NCBI RefSeq assembly: GCF_000165425.1
Contig: NW_001799355.1
Coordinates: 312,019 to 376,018, forward strand
Direction: 5' to 3'
Source of the DNA: Paramecium tetraurelia
Lineage: Eukaryota > Ciliophora > Oligohymenophorea > Peniculida > Parameciidae
DNA length: 64,000 nucleotides
The position numbers and the translations under genes were made by a program. Under the pieces are notes generated by a model. The model worked only from the letters and a program-made list of their open reading frames with translations, was not told the origin of the DNA and ran no database searches. The stretch's first letter is position 1, and every line of letters starts with the position of its first letter. Positions 14,203 through 26,834 of the stretch are shown here, piece after piece.

Positions 14203-14990
14203 ATGTAATAAGCTTATGCTATCGTTAAGGATGATTTTGAGTAGATTTAAGCAATTCAATAAAAATGGAAGCATCAGGAGATTAAGAAGGAATTCAGAGA
14301 AGATTTCAAAAGATTAAAATTAAATTTCAATGAGGAGTAAAACTAGGATTTCCAACTTCCTGATGTTTTTATAACTACAAAACAATATCATTCAAAACCA
14401 GCAAGTAAATCAATACTTATAATAAGAGAGTCCAAAAACGAGAAAAAAATAGTCATTCAGTTTTGATTACGTATTTCAATCAATAAAAATGTCAAAAAAC
14501 TAAAGAAACCTTGAATTGTCAACTTTGGAATCCAATTACAAAAAGTTTAAGTATTTAATATTTTGATAAATAGAAAATATTGTTGTTCTATAAAATAATC
14601 TCCAAAAGAGGAGATCTTGAGTTAATGTGTATCAATATCAAGAGATTAGAACTTTTAAAAGATTGATGGCATTAAATTTCCTGAAAGTCTATATACAATT
14701 CATAAAAAAAGGAGAGACAAATTAGATGACATCTTTAAAAATTAAACTTGTGATAATTCAATTTATAAAATCAAATAATTTGAAGAGGAAAACTAAAAAC
14801 AATGTATGATTTCAGTATGATTCTAGAATTATACAAATAAAAAAAGAACAAATAAAAGGAATATACAAGTAGATCCTATTTAGATAATGCATATTTCTCA
14901 ATTTTATCAGTAAATAGAGAATGTCGATAAAGAGTAAAAAACGCGATTCAATATTCGTTACCTCAGGAATCGAGATTTTAATAATTCTGA
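14203..14990 (+). CDS. Uncharacterised protein, 236 residues
   Basis: Three introns (14405-14426, 14551-14573, 14815-14846) are needed, and with them the frame runs from ATG 14203 to TGA 14988-14990 in exact register. The protein is basic and polar, with a run of Lys/Arg around KRRDKLDDIF and no catalytic motif, membrane segment or signal peptide. It is fourth in a tandem same-strand run with gaps of 35-48 bp. Function unknown. Confidence 0.62.
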
Positions 14991-15038
14991 GTAATATTTT
15001 GATGCATATTTATTACTTTTATAAATAAAATATAATTA

Positions 15039-15774
15039 ATGCAAGATAATTAAATATGTTAAACAGATTAAAAGGAAGAAAACAGACAAATTAAGTAAAA
15101 ACTATTAGAATATTGGGTGAAACTATAAAAATCTTTGGATGAGGACTACGAAGAGATTTTACAATTAGGTTCAGAATCTGATCCTAATGATATCATTAAT
15201 GCATTGTTTATAATTGAAGATGCACGATAAGAATAATAGAAGGTGTATTTTTATTTGATTGGCTTAGTTAGACAAATAACAATTAGAGGTGTTGACAAAG
15301 GAATTGTAATAAGAAAAAGTGAAAGTAAATGAATTGTAATAATAAAATCAACACTTAGCCTAAAGCAATAATAAGGCAGACTTTCAATTAGAAAAACGAT
15401 AATTGGAAATTAAAATCAATGAACTATCCCTTGCTCTAGTGTAATGTAAGGAAGATAAAATTTTATATATGGAACAAGCCTAAAAAGAAATCCAATATTT
15501 AAAAGAGTAAGAACTGGAATTGAAGAGTAGAATTTAAATGCTTTAATATGAACAAACTAAAAAATCATCTTTTTTAGAAAACGAAGATGATTCAAAAAGA
15601 CTATCAAAAGATTTTGCAGATGAAGACATTCCTCGACAGTCTACTTCTCCTTAAATTTAGAAAGTAAAGCTTGATTACTCTAAATTAAGCTAAGGTTCAA
15701 ATTTAAAAAAGTTGACAAAGGTTGATTAAGTTTAAGGGGTTTCTCAAGCATCATTTAAGTTTGGAAATAAATGA
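15039..15774 (+). CDS. Coiled-coil protein, 236 residues
   Basis: ATG at 15039. One 25-nt intron (15243-15267) joins an acidic N-terminal helix (residues 30-70, with DEDYEEILQL) to a long Glu/Gln/Lys coiled coil (about 75-170). The tail is Ser/Lys-rich and ends at TGA 15772-15774. No family recognised. An in-frame alternative ATG is absent, and a second ATG at about 15056 opens only a short wrong frame. Likely structural or adaptor protein. Confidence 0.68.
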
Positions 15775-15921
15775 GTTTAAGATTATTTGTTATAGATTAA
15801 TAATATTTTTTTGATTCTTAATATAAATTATAGTAATCCTCATTAAAGAATTTGAAGGATAATATAAGGACGATATTCGAAAATGTATTGAAATAATTAA
15901 TTACAAAAAATAACGTGTTGT

Positions 15922-17368
15922 TCAGATGTACCTGTTCAGACTCTTCAAATCAGTAAATCTTCTATGTTGATCACTCAATTCGGTAGAATCCCTAAAAATA
16001 AATGAAATATTATACGTTTGATGTGTGGTTGAGTCCATTCTCTTATGGCTTCCCAATGTTTATTTTAAATACAGAATAGATTCCTCATTTCTTCTAGTAA
16101 TCATTTCAAGCTGTTCCAACTTTTTTAAGGACAAATGACTTTACTTTGATATGAGTATATTCATACATCTCTTTGTTTTCTGTTATCATGGATAACTTAC
16201 AATAATTATTATTATATGGTTTTATTTATTTCATCTTGACAATCTTGTCTCTATTTTAAAGACATTAATTCTCTTTCTATTTTTTTCATCTATGTTTCTA
16301 ATTTTCTAAAAGAATCATTTTATTGATCTGATTTATTAGTAATATTGCTAATTGAAATTTTCTTATTTTATTAAAAGAGATTATTAAAAATCGAGACTGA
16401 AAGATTACTTTTAATTTTTTCGCTCTCATTAATAGTATTATTAGTAATTGATTTATCTGATTTTTGAAATGGGGCCTCTACTCCTGAAGGTTTATTAATA
16501 GCCATTGAAGGCGTTCGTTTTCTATCAGGAGTTATTGTATGTTGTTTTGTAACAACATTTTTTTAAGAATTCTAATGGACTAGACTTTAGTGTTAAATAT
16601 TAGAATTTTACAACTAAAGAATATTATTATTGAGTTGATTTTACGATTATTGATGTTAAGAATAGGATTATTATTAATGTTGATTAGGATTTAATGAGGG
16701 TTATATTGTATTTTAATGACTATATGGAAGTTAAACAGGATGAACTGTTGTTTTCTTTTAGAGTTCTTTGGTAAAACTCATTTTATTGAATTAATCTAAT
16801 TTATCACTGTTCATTAGATGAGTAACATCTCGTAATTAAGCTTACTATAAATTAATATTACAATTTATTACAATCTAATTTATTAATGTTGAATTTTATC
16901 GATTGTTCTCATTTTTTTAATTCTCCTTTTAATCATTATTGTTTTTTTGTTCAACACTGTAAGTTTATCTTTTTTGTGAATTCACATTCAATTTCATTCC
17001 CTAAGCCAATTTCTTGCCTGATTCTTAGGTTTATTCAACACTTGATAATAAGTCATTCTATTCTGGAATCTAAAATAGATTGTTGGTTTAATAGGATCCG
17101 AAATTTGATTTTTTTTTGGCATTACCAAATGTTAAACCACAATTCTCTTTGAGATGTTGCATTGCATAATCATCATCTAATTTTTCTATTATAACTTCCT
17201 TTTCTGGGATTTAAGGTTAAATGTGAGATGCCTATTAATCATTATGGCACTTTTGAATACATGATTAAATATTTCAATGAAATGTTTCTTATCATCTTAT
17301 TGACATAATGCATTTCTTAAATCAACTTCTGAATTAGATTATGTTCTTCTATGCTTGTGTTTACTCAT
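15922..17368 (-). CDS. Q/N-rich uncharacterised protein, 464 residues
   Basis: ATG at 17368 and TGA at 15922-15924, with introns at 17232-17260 (29 nt) and 16144-16166 (23 nt). The middle third (about residues 110-260) is dominated by Gln, Asn and Ser and is probably disordered. A charged helix follows (MKKIERELMSLKQRQ). A further 24-nt in-frame intron near the end is possible but not required. It is convergent with the plus-strand gene ending at 15774. Function unknown. RNA-granule or scaffold roles would be speculation from composition. Confidence 0.68.
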
Positions 17369-17600
17369 TCAAATTTGAATATTTCTGTTTATTTTATATA
17401 TTTTATTATAGTTAATCAGAATATATTTTACTTATGATATATAGATCTCAATCTCTCATCTAAAGAAGATAATGTTATAATGTTCAAATCATTCGAGTTC
17501 AGAATCAACGTTACCAACATTCTTGACTTAAATCTTTATACTTAAAAGATTGAAAATAATAATATTAAATATCACACATGAGAATAAATGAAGTAGTTCT

Positions 17601-19278
17601 TCAATTTTAAATGTAATTATACCAGTGTCTTTTTCTTTTTTAGTGAAGTCGCAAGAATTCAAAAGGATAAAACATTTACAAATCTTCATTCTTAAGATTG
17701 TAATTCTACATATATACTTAAAATTTTACATTGATCTTTGAAGTATTAAATGAAAACCTCTCCAAAGGTTTCAAAGGAAATTGAATTTATTCAAGTTCTG
17801 TGCATGTTTTATTTCTTCTGCCTTCCTTGTGATTAAACAATCGCACATTCATTTTCCTAAATGCCTAATGCAATTCTTAAATAGTCTTTAAAGAGTATCT
17901 GCTTTATTTAAGTCGAACCTTCTAGTTGATCTACTATTGCATAAGATCAGATTCTTTTGTTATCTATTAACTTGTATACAAAATAAGATTTGTGATTGGA
18001 CTCAATGTCACATAGATAACCAATGAACTCAAAATGATTGAGAATAATCCTGTTGAAATTCCTACTAAAATATACATCCTAAAGAAATCTTCAAAATTTC
18101 TTTTGATTTGAGTAAGCTGATTCAATAGTTCCTTTTCCTTTTCAAGAAGATCTACTTAACTAAAACGATAGATGTGAAATCTATTACATCAGCAATATCA
18201 AATCGGTAGGATATAATATCTTTGCTACTATTAATTCTTCAGTTTTAGTTTTCTAATTATATCTACAAAGTCGTTAATTATCCGTTAATTGATTAATCCT
18301 AGAGCAATTATTAATAAATTGTGTTTCATGCAAATAATTATTTATTTGTTCGAAATCCTCCCTTGTAAATCCAGATATATCCGTATCATATATATAGGTA
18401 TTTTCGCTAATATTGAACTAACTCAACAAAAATTGACCTTTTTAATCAATTATCGAAAAAGTTACATTTTCTTACTTCGATTATAAAGTGTGAAATAGAC
18501 TAAAATTTAAATCACTCCCAAAAACCCCATCCAATCCTCCACTTAAATTTGTCATGTTCCTTGTCTAAGTCACCATAAACAAAAACCAAGTCCATAAAAT
18601 ATAAGGCTCACTAAAATAAGTCAAATTATAATTTTTTTCTTCTATTTGCTTCAAATGGTTAGTGTACCATATTCTTCTATGAGGCTTATAATTTGGAAAA
18701 GGATCACCAGGCCAAATAGAAAAGTACATCTAATCTCCTATTGTAGAAAATAACAAATCCAAATCCATATCCATCATTGGTAAGGCTTACGTTAAGAAAG
18801 AAGAATAATTGAGAGCCAATGTATCTTTATCAGTAGAAGAGTAAGCTTGGTCTCCGAAAAAACCATAACAAAATGTTTACTCATATTAGTACTTGTCCAA
18901 TTTATCATCATAGTTTAGACAACTTAAAGGCTGTTGTACATATTACAGATCTAAGGTTTGTATAAATTGATATAAGAAATCAGACTTTAATAGATGAGTT
19001 TAACTTCTGAGTAGTACTTCCTAAGAACTCCTTACTTATAAATAAGTGATCATATCAGTTTTTTTGTAATATTATAAAACATAGAAACCTAAAGAGATGT
19101 CCGAGTACATATCAATAATGTATTAAAATGCTAAATAACTTATTAATGTTAATAAACTTCCTACTAAAAATTGAATTATCACTTGAATTATCAAAACTTG
19201 TGTTCTTACTTTTAATTTATTGAGACAAAATAAAGAACTCAAGCTCATTTAACCTTTACCATTTTCTAATTTTCCCAT
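17601..19278 (-). CDS. Second Cache-like membrane sensor protein, 549 residues
   Basis: Architecture matches the receptor at 10974-12590: one hydrophobic segment near residues 25-50, an extracellular region of about 320 residues, and a second membrane helix around 370-395 (LVGISTGLFSIILSSLVIYV). Shared marks include an aromatic W-Y motif (RRIWYTNH) and a GVFGSD motif corresponding to GVIGTD. A 28-nt intron (18160-18187) precedes the membrane-proximal coiled segment. The cytoplasmic tail is short and carries no recognised output domain. It is probably a ligand sensor or a decoy/partner subunit. A possible 27-nt in-frame intron near the 3' end does not change the stop. Confidence 0.7.
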
Positions 19279-20918
19279 TATTTGTAAATATATTTTGAAT
19301 ATAAAACAAAATAAATATTGAATATTAAATTTGATTCTTTTATTCGTAATTATTTCATTTTCTATTTATTATAATTTTAAGACAAATTACAATCGAGGTT
19401 TACAGATCTAAAATATCAGAAGAAAATAACCATTAATAATATAAAAATTAATTATCATTGACAAATTTTCATCTAATTTAAAAAATGATATGATCCAATT
19501 GATACCTTTCTAATATTTTTTAATTTTATACAAATACTTATGAAATTGCTTCTAAAACAAAATACATCGATTTAAAATCATCTAATGTAGGAATATTACC
19601 TGCTTCTCATGAATTCAAATTAATTAATTTAGTTGGAACTTAAGATTATTTCAAGTTGTTACAAATCATAAAAAATCGTAGTAGTATTTACAATAGAGTA
19701 TACAGAAATGTTTAATTAGCAATGTTAAATAAATTATTAGTCTGGTATAATTCATTTAATAAATTAACTTTAGAATATCAATCAGCCATTAAAAGATGCA
19801 TAAATAATGAATTTACAAAGCATATTTTTAAGTACGTTGAATATTGAATATACCAATACTACTAGCTGCTAATATATTAAGAATTAATAATTCTGATAAA
19901 TTATTATTAGCTTCAATTCTAGGGTATGAATCATTAAAAATACTAACAACCAACTACAGGACCCATAATCTAAGAATACTTAAATCTAATTACACTTATA
20001 TTTGAGGAATTATTTTTAAAATATTTGACAGAGCAAATCCTTGTAAGGATGTTAAAAGTCTGTAAATATATCAATAATCATGATTTTTTCATTACTTCTC
20101 ACTCTGCTTTTGAGTTTCATTTAACTTCTTGGTTCATAAATATAAATATACAAAATTAAATTAATAAAATTATAAATATTTTACGTTTAGATGCTTTGAA
20201 TAATATAGATTCAGTGTTATAAATGTTATTTATAAATTTTCCATCAACCCATATTCTAAAATGTATAATTAATAAATGTGTAGAATATTTTAATGAACTT
20301 ATATAAAATAGTATTGTAGTTCATCAAAAATAGATGCTTAATATGTTTTATGATGCTACTATATATTTTATACTTATAAGTAGTATTCTACAATAGATTC
20401 TAGAAGGAGTTATTATAAATTTCTAAATAACAAAATTACTATCTTTTCAATATCATTTAACCCTTATATTAATAAATAATAAAGTTGTAAAATTTGATGT
20501 ATGATTTAATAACAATTTATCTCTTGAGTTAAAGTTTATGCAAAATATCAAAAAATAAATTTAAAAATTTAGAAATAGCTAATTCATGTATATTAACAAA
20601 ATGATTTGAAATTAGAATCTAGAGAGTTTTTGAATTACTAAACTTAAATAATTTTCAATAATTTATAGTCGTTATAATCGATTTTACGGATATTTAGATA
20701 ATAAAATAAATTAAAAATGTATTAATAAAGCATTTGGTAATTATAATTTAAAGTGAGAATTATTGTTAGATGATAATTTTTAAATGGAACATTATGATTT
20801 TACTTTGTTCTTAGTTCATGAATGCTTAACTGCTTTTTATTTATGGATATCAAATCTTATCAATTTATTAATAAAGTTTAAATATTATGAAATGTTATTT
20901 TTTATTTTATTCATTAAA
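19279..20918 (+). pseudogene. Probable decayed protein-coding gene
   Basis: On the plus strand, coding-like segments lie in successive different frames: about 19531-19854, about 19856-20008, about 19940-20510 and about 20510-20620. Their order is consistent, but no GT...AG pair of ciliate length joins them, so several frame breaks are real. The pieces carry motifs such as SILGYESLKIL and KYINNHDFFITSHSAF. These faintly recall the GYE and FDIASDAF blocks of Mo25/CAB39, but spacing does not fit well. I regard it as a broken host gene of unproven family. Base composition is more AT-rich than intact neighbours, as expected for drift. Confidence 0.45.
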
Positions 20919-21458
20919 ATGAACTCTATGAAATTCTCATCTAAACCTAGTTTATAGGCTTTGAAATCCTCAAAATTTAGTGTTCTTTCAACCTAATAAC
21001 GAACTCCAGATTCTACAAAATTGATGAAACGTATATATAAAATAAAGTCTACCTTTAGTAAAACAGACATGCCTTTTGTATAGCCAAAGTCCAAAGTTTA
21101 AAACTGGGAGAACTAAAACATTTAACTTTAGTGAAACTGATTTGAAACCTGTAGCAAAAATGGATAATTTGAAAGAGAAAATTGAGAAGTCAATCATTCT
21201 ATTATAAAAAACGAAAGGATAAAAAGATTTATCAACATAATTAAAAGTTGAGGAAATGGTTATTGAAATAATGAAACTATGTCAGATTGACAATAAAATC
21301 TTGAAACTCTTGGAATAAATCAAAGAGGAGAAAGAATAGAAGCAATAATCTTAATTCAAAACTATGTTATTTATAAATAGACAATAAAATTAAATAGAAT
21401 AATTAGTAAATATCATAATGATTATATCTAGAAAAGGAGATGCTCGGAATATAATTGA
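20919..21458 (+). CDS. Small helical protein, 161 residues
   Basis: ATG at 20919 and TGA at 21456-21458, with introns at 21031-21058 (28 nt) and 21406-21431 (26 nt). The N-terminus is Ser/Lys-rich. From residue about 70 the protein is a long amphipathic helix (EKIEKSIILLQKTKG...). No family recognised. It ends 50 bp before the 3' end of the convergent gene at 21509. Confidence 0.6.
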
Positions 21459-21508
21459 TACTAAAGAAAGATTGTTTATGTTGTATCTATATAGATATAT
21501 TTATAATA

Positions 21509-24500
21509 TCAATAATTTTATCTTCTTGGACCAGCTTTACTATAACCAGTTGTGGGTCTGATTCGTTCCCTTTCTACATTTTCAACATATTTATAGGGAT
21601 GCAAATGCAGTTTTTCAAACTTAGATTTGGTATGCTTTGAGTGATTTTCTGAAATGTATTTATTTTAAACAAAACTTAATTAATCAATAGATCCATAGAG
21701 ACTAATTAAGTAGCATATTGTATCATAGATTAGGAGTGTTTTGAATTAAAATTCTTGATTAAATTGAGTCCTAAGATAATGATGAGATATTACCAGTCTT
21801 CGGTGTCTTTTCTAAAAAGCAAAGTTCGTCCGTTTGCATCTCTAAAATCCTTGGGACCAACTCCATAGATATAGGCTTCAAAGGATTCACTATACTCTTC
21901 TACAATGATAATTTAAGGAAAATAAGTGATCAAGACGCTTTTGAGCCATTCTACATTTTAGTTCATATCTTCTCTTTACAAGTAATATAAATTGATAACA
22001 AATTAACCTTGATTCCACTATTCAGGCAATGATATTGGTTCATAAATATTGACTTATTTATCCTCTTCTTCATAATTTTACTTTTTCTCAATATTGCTTT
22101 CCAATCTTTAATCACATAAAGCCTTTATCGCAAATTGTTTGATATAAATTTTGGATCCCTTTTATTCACAACTTATTTGGACTGATTGAATTTCTTTGCC
22201 TTCCATAGTCACTTTATGAATGAGTGGTTCAGTTTTCCTTAGATGTTCATCTAAATAAAAATAAATAGGATATCCATCAATCACCAATTTACTTACATAA
22301 TCATTTTTAACTTCAATGGTCAGATTATCTTTTATTTCCAAATCTACAAATTCAGTAACTTTGTCAATAGTAATTTCTTCATCATCCTCATTCTTTTGTT
22401 CAATTGTCTATTATTCCACTTATTCAGGCAAATCAATTTCAAGGGGCATTTCATCAAAACTTGGTTCTTCTTCAGAATCTATATCTATAATAGGATAGGA
22501 TTCCAAATCTTTGATTCCTTAATCAATAGTTAGAGTATTATCAATAATTATGGTACTTGCTTCAATATTCACTTCTTTCAAGGGTAATTCTCGTTCGACA
22601 ATGGATGGAATTATCTACATATGAATTGATAATGGAAATCTTAACTATAATAATAGTGCATAAGAATCTGATGTCTAATTTAAGAAGTAAAATACATTAT
22701 AAACAGATGAATGGACTAGCAACATTGTGAGCAAATTGAATTTTGTCATTCACTTTTTATTCATCCTGTATAATAATTGAGGATTGACTCTTAAGATATT
22801 GAGTATGTTCTCGTTAATCTTCTTCTTTGATTAGAGGCTGCACTTTAAAACTCAGGGATAGATCTTATTTATCTAAGGCCTCAAGTGGTTGTTCATATAT
22901 TTCATTGTCGCTTTCGTCAGTTAGATCTACAGTCTCTGGTTGTTTATATTTGTGTCTTTGATAATTGCAATTATCAGGACTTGGCACATTTACAAATTTC
23001 TCTTTGAATTACTATTCAGGTTTTATCTTGCATTAATCAACTAATCTTAATTATGAATGTGCAATATTACTCTGCATAATTATCACGAATGATCTTTGCA
23101 TTCGTTGACATTTTATTGTAATAAAATCTGTAGAGCAATGGAAAAGTAAATTGAATCTGAGTTTCTATCAAGTACTGTGGATATGATTGTATGCTCTTAA
23201 CATAAAGTGGATCATACACATCCAGATCAGGTTCTGAATCTGATTCATCTGCTTATTCTAAATCCAGAGGACGATATTCCTTCTTTTTAATATGGAAACC
23301 ACCTTATTAATCATCAAAGGCATAATCTTTGGTAATATTTTCTGATTATTCTGTGAATAAGTTCTTGATGCAGATGCTATCAATATGCATAATATTGTAA
23401 TCGGTTATCTGATCATTCTTATATGTGTAAATAGATTCAAATCTATTGGATAAACTATACATCTAATCAATATTTGGGTTTAATTACATTCAAATAACAA
23501 ACTCTGGATATAAAATCAGGGTCCTTGGTATATGATTCGTAATAAATATTCTTGGGATGATACAGATTCAATTTGTTCAATGCCTTCTCTTGATTCATCG
23601 CTTGAGATTTATGTTTATAGACAACTTATATGGATATAGGTAATCTTGATCTCTGTTAACCGAATATTTTGAGTTCCTTCTTTGTTTACTGATCAACATA
23701 TTGAGGATATTTGATAAGGTCAATATACCCAAATCTGATACATCCAAAGATATAGTTCTTGGCATTCCAATCTCTCTCCAGTTTCTTTTTCAAGTCAGTG
23801 AAGGAATCATAATAAGCAACCATATTCTAATCGTTGATGTAACCCAGTCGCTTCTATTTAAATTGAACCTTTCTTGCAGTATTGCGAGATAATAATCTCT
23901 ATACAACTAGTATTCTATTTATATAATCATACTTCTAGTGGAAGGTGACAATCTTTCTTCGTCATCACTTGCTGTTGTTGTGCTTAACTCTTACTACGAC
24001 AGCATGTTTTTATGCACTTGATATGCTTACTTTAAAATAGATAGCATTTATTAGTAATTCACAATCATGCCAAAAGAATTATCTTAAAAAAGGGAATCAC
24101 TATATTATGATAGCTGCATCAAATGCTATAATGGTACAGGGATGTTTAATTTAGAGACACTAAAAAACATTCTATCAATTTCAATAAAATAAGAGTGCTC
24201 GTTTGATAGTGATTATTATTTCAACTTACGATGAATTGTGAAGAATCCTTCTGTCTCAAAATTATGTGGAGTAAGCATGAGCAATAGTTATGATAACTTT
24301 TATGAATTGACATGCAAATGTTTACATGAGTTCATAAATTCAGCATCATTTTACATTATTCGGATCAATTAGTTTATTATTCTGTTTAGCTATTATTTGG
24401 TCTAGATTCGGTTATTGATAGTATGAGTTAAGGGTTATAGGATAGTCCTTTGTTTTTGTCTGCTCTTGGAATAACTGGTCTGAATTGTTCTCTACAGGTT

Positions 24501-24662
24501 TGAGAAATCAAAGTTCCTTGTTTTCTTTTACATCTTCTCTGCATCCACACTTTAGTAGATGCTTTATTGTTATTCTAATTTAGATTGTTTATTGGCAATT
24601 TTCGGTAAAATAGTACTTCTCATTGTTGATTTGGTACCATCAGGTGTAAGTTACCTGTTCAT
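21509..24662 (-). CDS. Large uncharacterised protein with SUMO-interaction-like motifs, 1008 residues
   Basis: One gene with five introns (23907-23932, 23463-23487, 23046-23070, 22668-22695, 21771-21793). The spliced length is exactly 3n. The N-terminal 200 residues are basic and polar. The centre holds aromatic-rich globular sequence, and two acidic stretches contain hydrophobic cores flanked by Asp/Glu/Ser: ETVDLTDESDNE near residue 500 and YPIIDIDSEEE near 660. These resemble SUMO-interacting motifs. A C-terminal globular region follows and ends in a basic tail. No known enzyme motif. The start at 24662 was chosen because the frame is open upstream of the more obvious ATG at 24047. A nuclear role is inferred only from the motifs. 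Confidence 0.72.
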
Positions 24663-24776
24663 TTTGGTAATTATAATATTTATTAATTATTAACTCAGGA
24701 CAGCCAATTAAGGGATAAGAAAACTAAATGTAAAGTTAATATATGTTAAAACTGATATTAAGTAATAGAAGCAATA

Positions 24777-26423
24777 TCAATTATCATCTTTTCTGTTAAA
24801 TAATGAGATTCTTTACATTTATTCAACATCAAATTGATTAACTTGGATTTCTTTAGTCTCATTTAATTGTTTTTGAGATGCTCAGATAAATATGAATGCA
24901 ATACTTCCTTTTAGTTTTTTGAAACTACTTAAGGGATCCTTAGCATAGAAACTACCAATAGTTGAATCCTCCAACCTTACACAAGTAGGCTTTTTAACTG
25001 ATGGTAGCTATCTAATTTAAATAGAGGAGCATTTATTCTCTTAGATGTCTACATCAAAATCCACTTGGTTTTTGCATTTCTGACTTATTCTCTAAAACGG
25101 AGATTCAGCTTCAGATTGCAATCCATCTGTTGTTGGTTAAAATATATTCCTACTACTGATATTAGGTACATTGAACGCTTTAAGCTCTAATTAAATACAA
25201 AATATACTCTTTGATTGTAATGGAGATGATGGTTTGTTAAAAAAATCTGATTCCAAAGCCTGCTAAGCTGTGATTCTTTCAGAAGGGTTCTTTACAAGCA
25301 TCCGTTTAAGTAATTCTTAGGCTTCATAAGGAATAGAATTCATTTCAGATGGGTCAAGTGTATAATTACACTTTTTATTTTGTCCCAAAACTTCATTAAA
25401 AGTATTACCCATAAACAAACTATGCCCAAATAGTAATTTATAAAAAATGCAACCGCAACTAAAGATATCGCAAACTGAATCGTATTTTTATTATCTGTCA
25501 ACTAAATTTAAGATCTCAGGTGCTACATATCCAGGAGTACCGCATTTTGGAAATTGATACTTTGCAACATTAATGAAGGTTGATAACCCAAAGTCTACAA
25601 TGGTTAGAGTTTCATATGAATCTAATTCTCGAAACATGATATTGTCTGGTTTCAAATCTCTGTGAATGATATTGGTTTCATGAAGTATCTTAACCCCTTT
25701 AAGCAATTGTTTCATTATAACTTTTACTAATTTCAAGGGAAACAACTCCTTTCTTTGCTATTAATTGGTATTATCTATTACTTTGAGGATGTCCAATTCA
25801 TCTGCTAAGGTTCGTCCTTGCATCAAATCTAAGATGAGGTAAAATGTATGATCTCCTTCAAAGGTCTCGTGTAATTTAATGAAGGGACCACAACTACTTT
25901 ACTTGCTGAGGTGGTTGAGGATGTTGACTTCATTCAAAAACGCCTGCATGCCAGATTCACTTTTTTGCAGATAACTTTTGTCTATCGCTTTTGCTGCCAA
26001 TTTTGATTATTCATTTCCTAATTCTTTTATTTAGATAACTTTTGCTGAACTCCCCTTCCCTAAATTGTATTATGCTTCATAGAAATCAGCAATCTTGTAG
26101 AATGTCACTTTATTACTTAGATGTTCCTTCAGTCTACTTAATTTATTTTATTACTTCTGCAAATCACTGTTGCTACCGACAAAGTCTTTGTACTTTTCCA
26201 TATACTTGATCGTGATCGCCTTAAATAGAATTTACTTGTCTTTCTTCTCTACTACCCAACCCACCTAATTTGCCAACTATAAAGGTAAAACATATTTTGG
26301 AGAGGAGTCCTTCACTTTCTTACATACATTGCATATCTTACTCTACTCATCAGCATGTAGCCATTTAAAATATAGCAATAATACTTCACATCGCTGATAA
26401 AATGCTTACGAACCAGAATGCAT
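24777..26423 (-). CDS. Ser/Thr protein kinase with N-terminal PH-like region, 540 residues
   Basis: Residues about 40-110 look like a PH-type domain, as in ciliate PH-plus-kinase proteins. The kinase domain spans about 120-400: GKGSSAKV glycine loop, AAKAID lysine, HRDLKPDN near 256, VDFGLS, GTPGYVAPE, and a C-lobe ending ERITAQQAL. All catalytic residues are present, so it should be active. The closest general class is CAMK/CDPK-like, but no EF-hands follow. The tail of about 140 residues is Ser/Gln-rich and may be regulatory. One 24-nt intron (24881-24904) holds an in-frame TGA. Start at 26423 is the first ATG of the frame. Confidence 0.9.
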
Positions 26424-26627
26424 TCGAATAAAACATTAGAGTAATCATATTATGGTTTCATACAAAATAAATTAATTAATCACACACTAAAATATAATCC
26501 ATTCATTAATAATCACATTTCCACCTTTTCCTTAGTAAGCAGGTTCTCAATTTACATCAATTTATTTTTATGAGTTCATTTAATATCTTTTTAATAATTA
26601 TACGTCATTTGATATAAAAATCACTCT

Positions 26628-26834
26628 TCAGTTTATTTTTGGTTCTTCTACTCCAAAACAAAAGCCGTCGCAAGTTCTCATCATCACATAGACAAGGATT
26701 AATTACTTTCTCATATTATATTTATTTTAAAACTAACCGATGTCAGAAAAATGACAATCAATCTAAGTTAGCATCGACTTACTCCCTTTCAAATTCTATC
26801 TTCCTATTTGATAATAATCCATAGTAAAGGGCAT
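26628..26834 (-). CDS. Possible small Cys-containing protein, about 58 residues
   Basis: An ATG at 26834 opens a frame to TGA 26628-26630. A 30-nt GT...AG segment within it can be removed in frame, giving a C-terminus reading KTCDGFCFGVEEPKIN. Immediately upstream another minus-strand frame begins at 26959 (MKENQQDPSNLQNKPSL...) and may be its first exon, but I could not find an intron that joins the two in register. Either it is a real small gene with an unresolved 5' end or a remnant. The rest of 26424-27072 shows nothing else. Confidence 0.35.

Noticed and set aside
16886-18486. Plus-strand ORFs under the standard code (for example 16886-17152, 18289-18486)
   Set aside because: They are antisense shadows of the Q/N-rich gene and the second Cache-like receptor.
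24067-24234. Plus-strand ORF of 55 codons starting MPKELSQKRESLYYDS
   Set aside because: It lies antisense inside the continuous coding frame of the 21509-24662 gene, which extends upstream to 24662.
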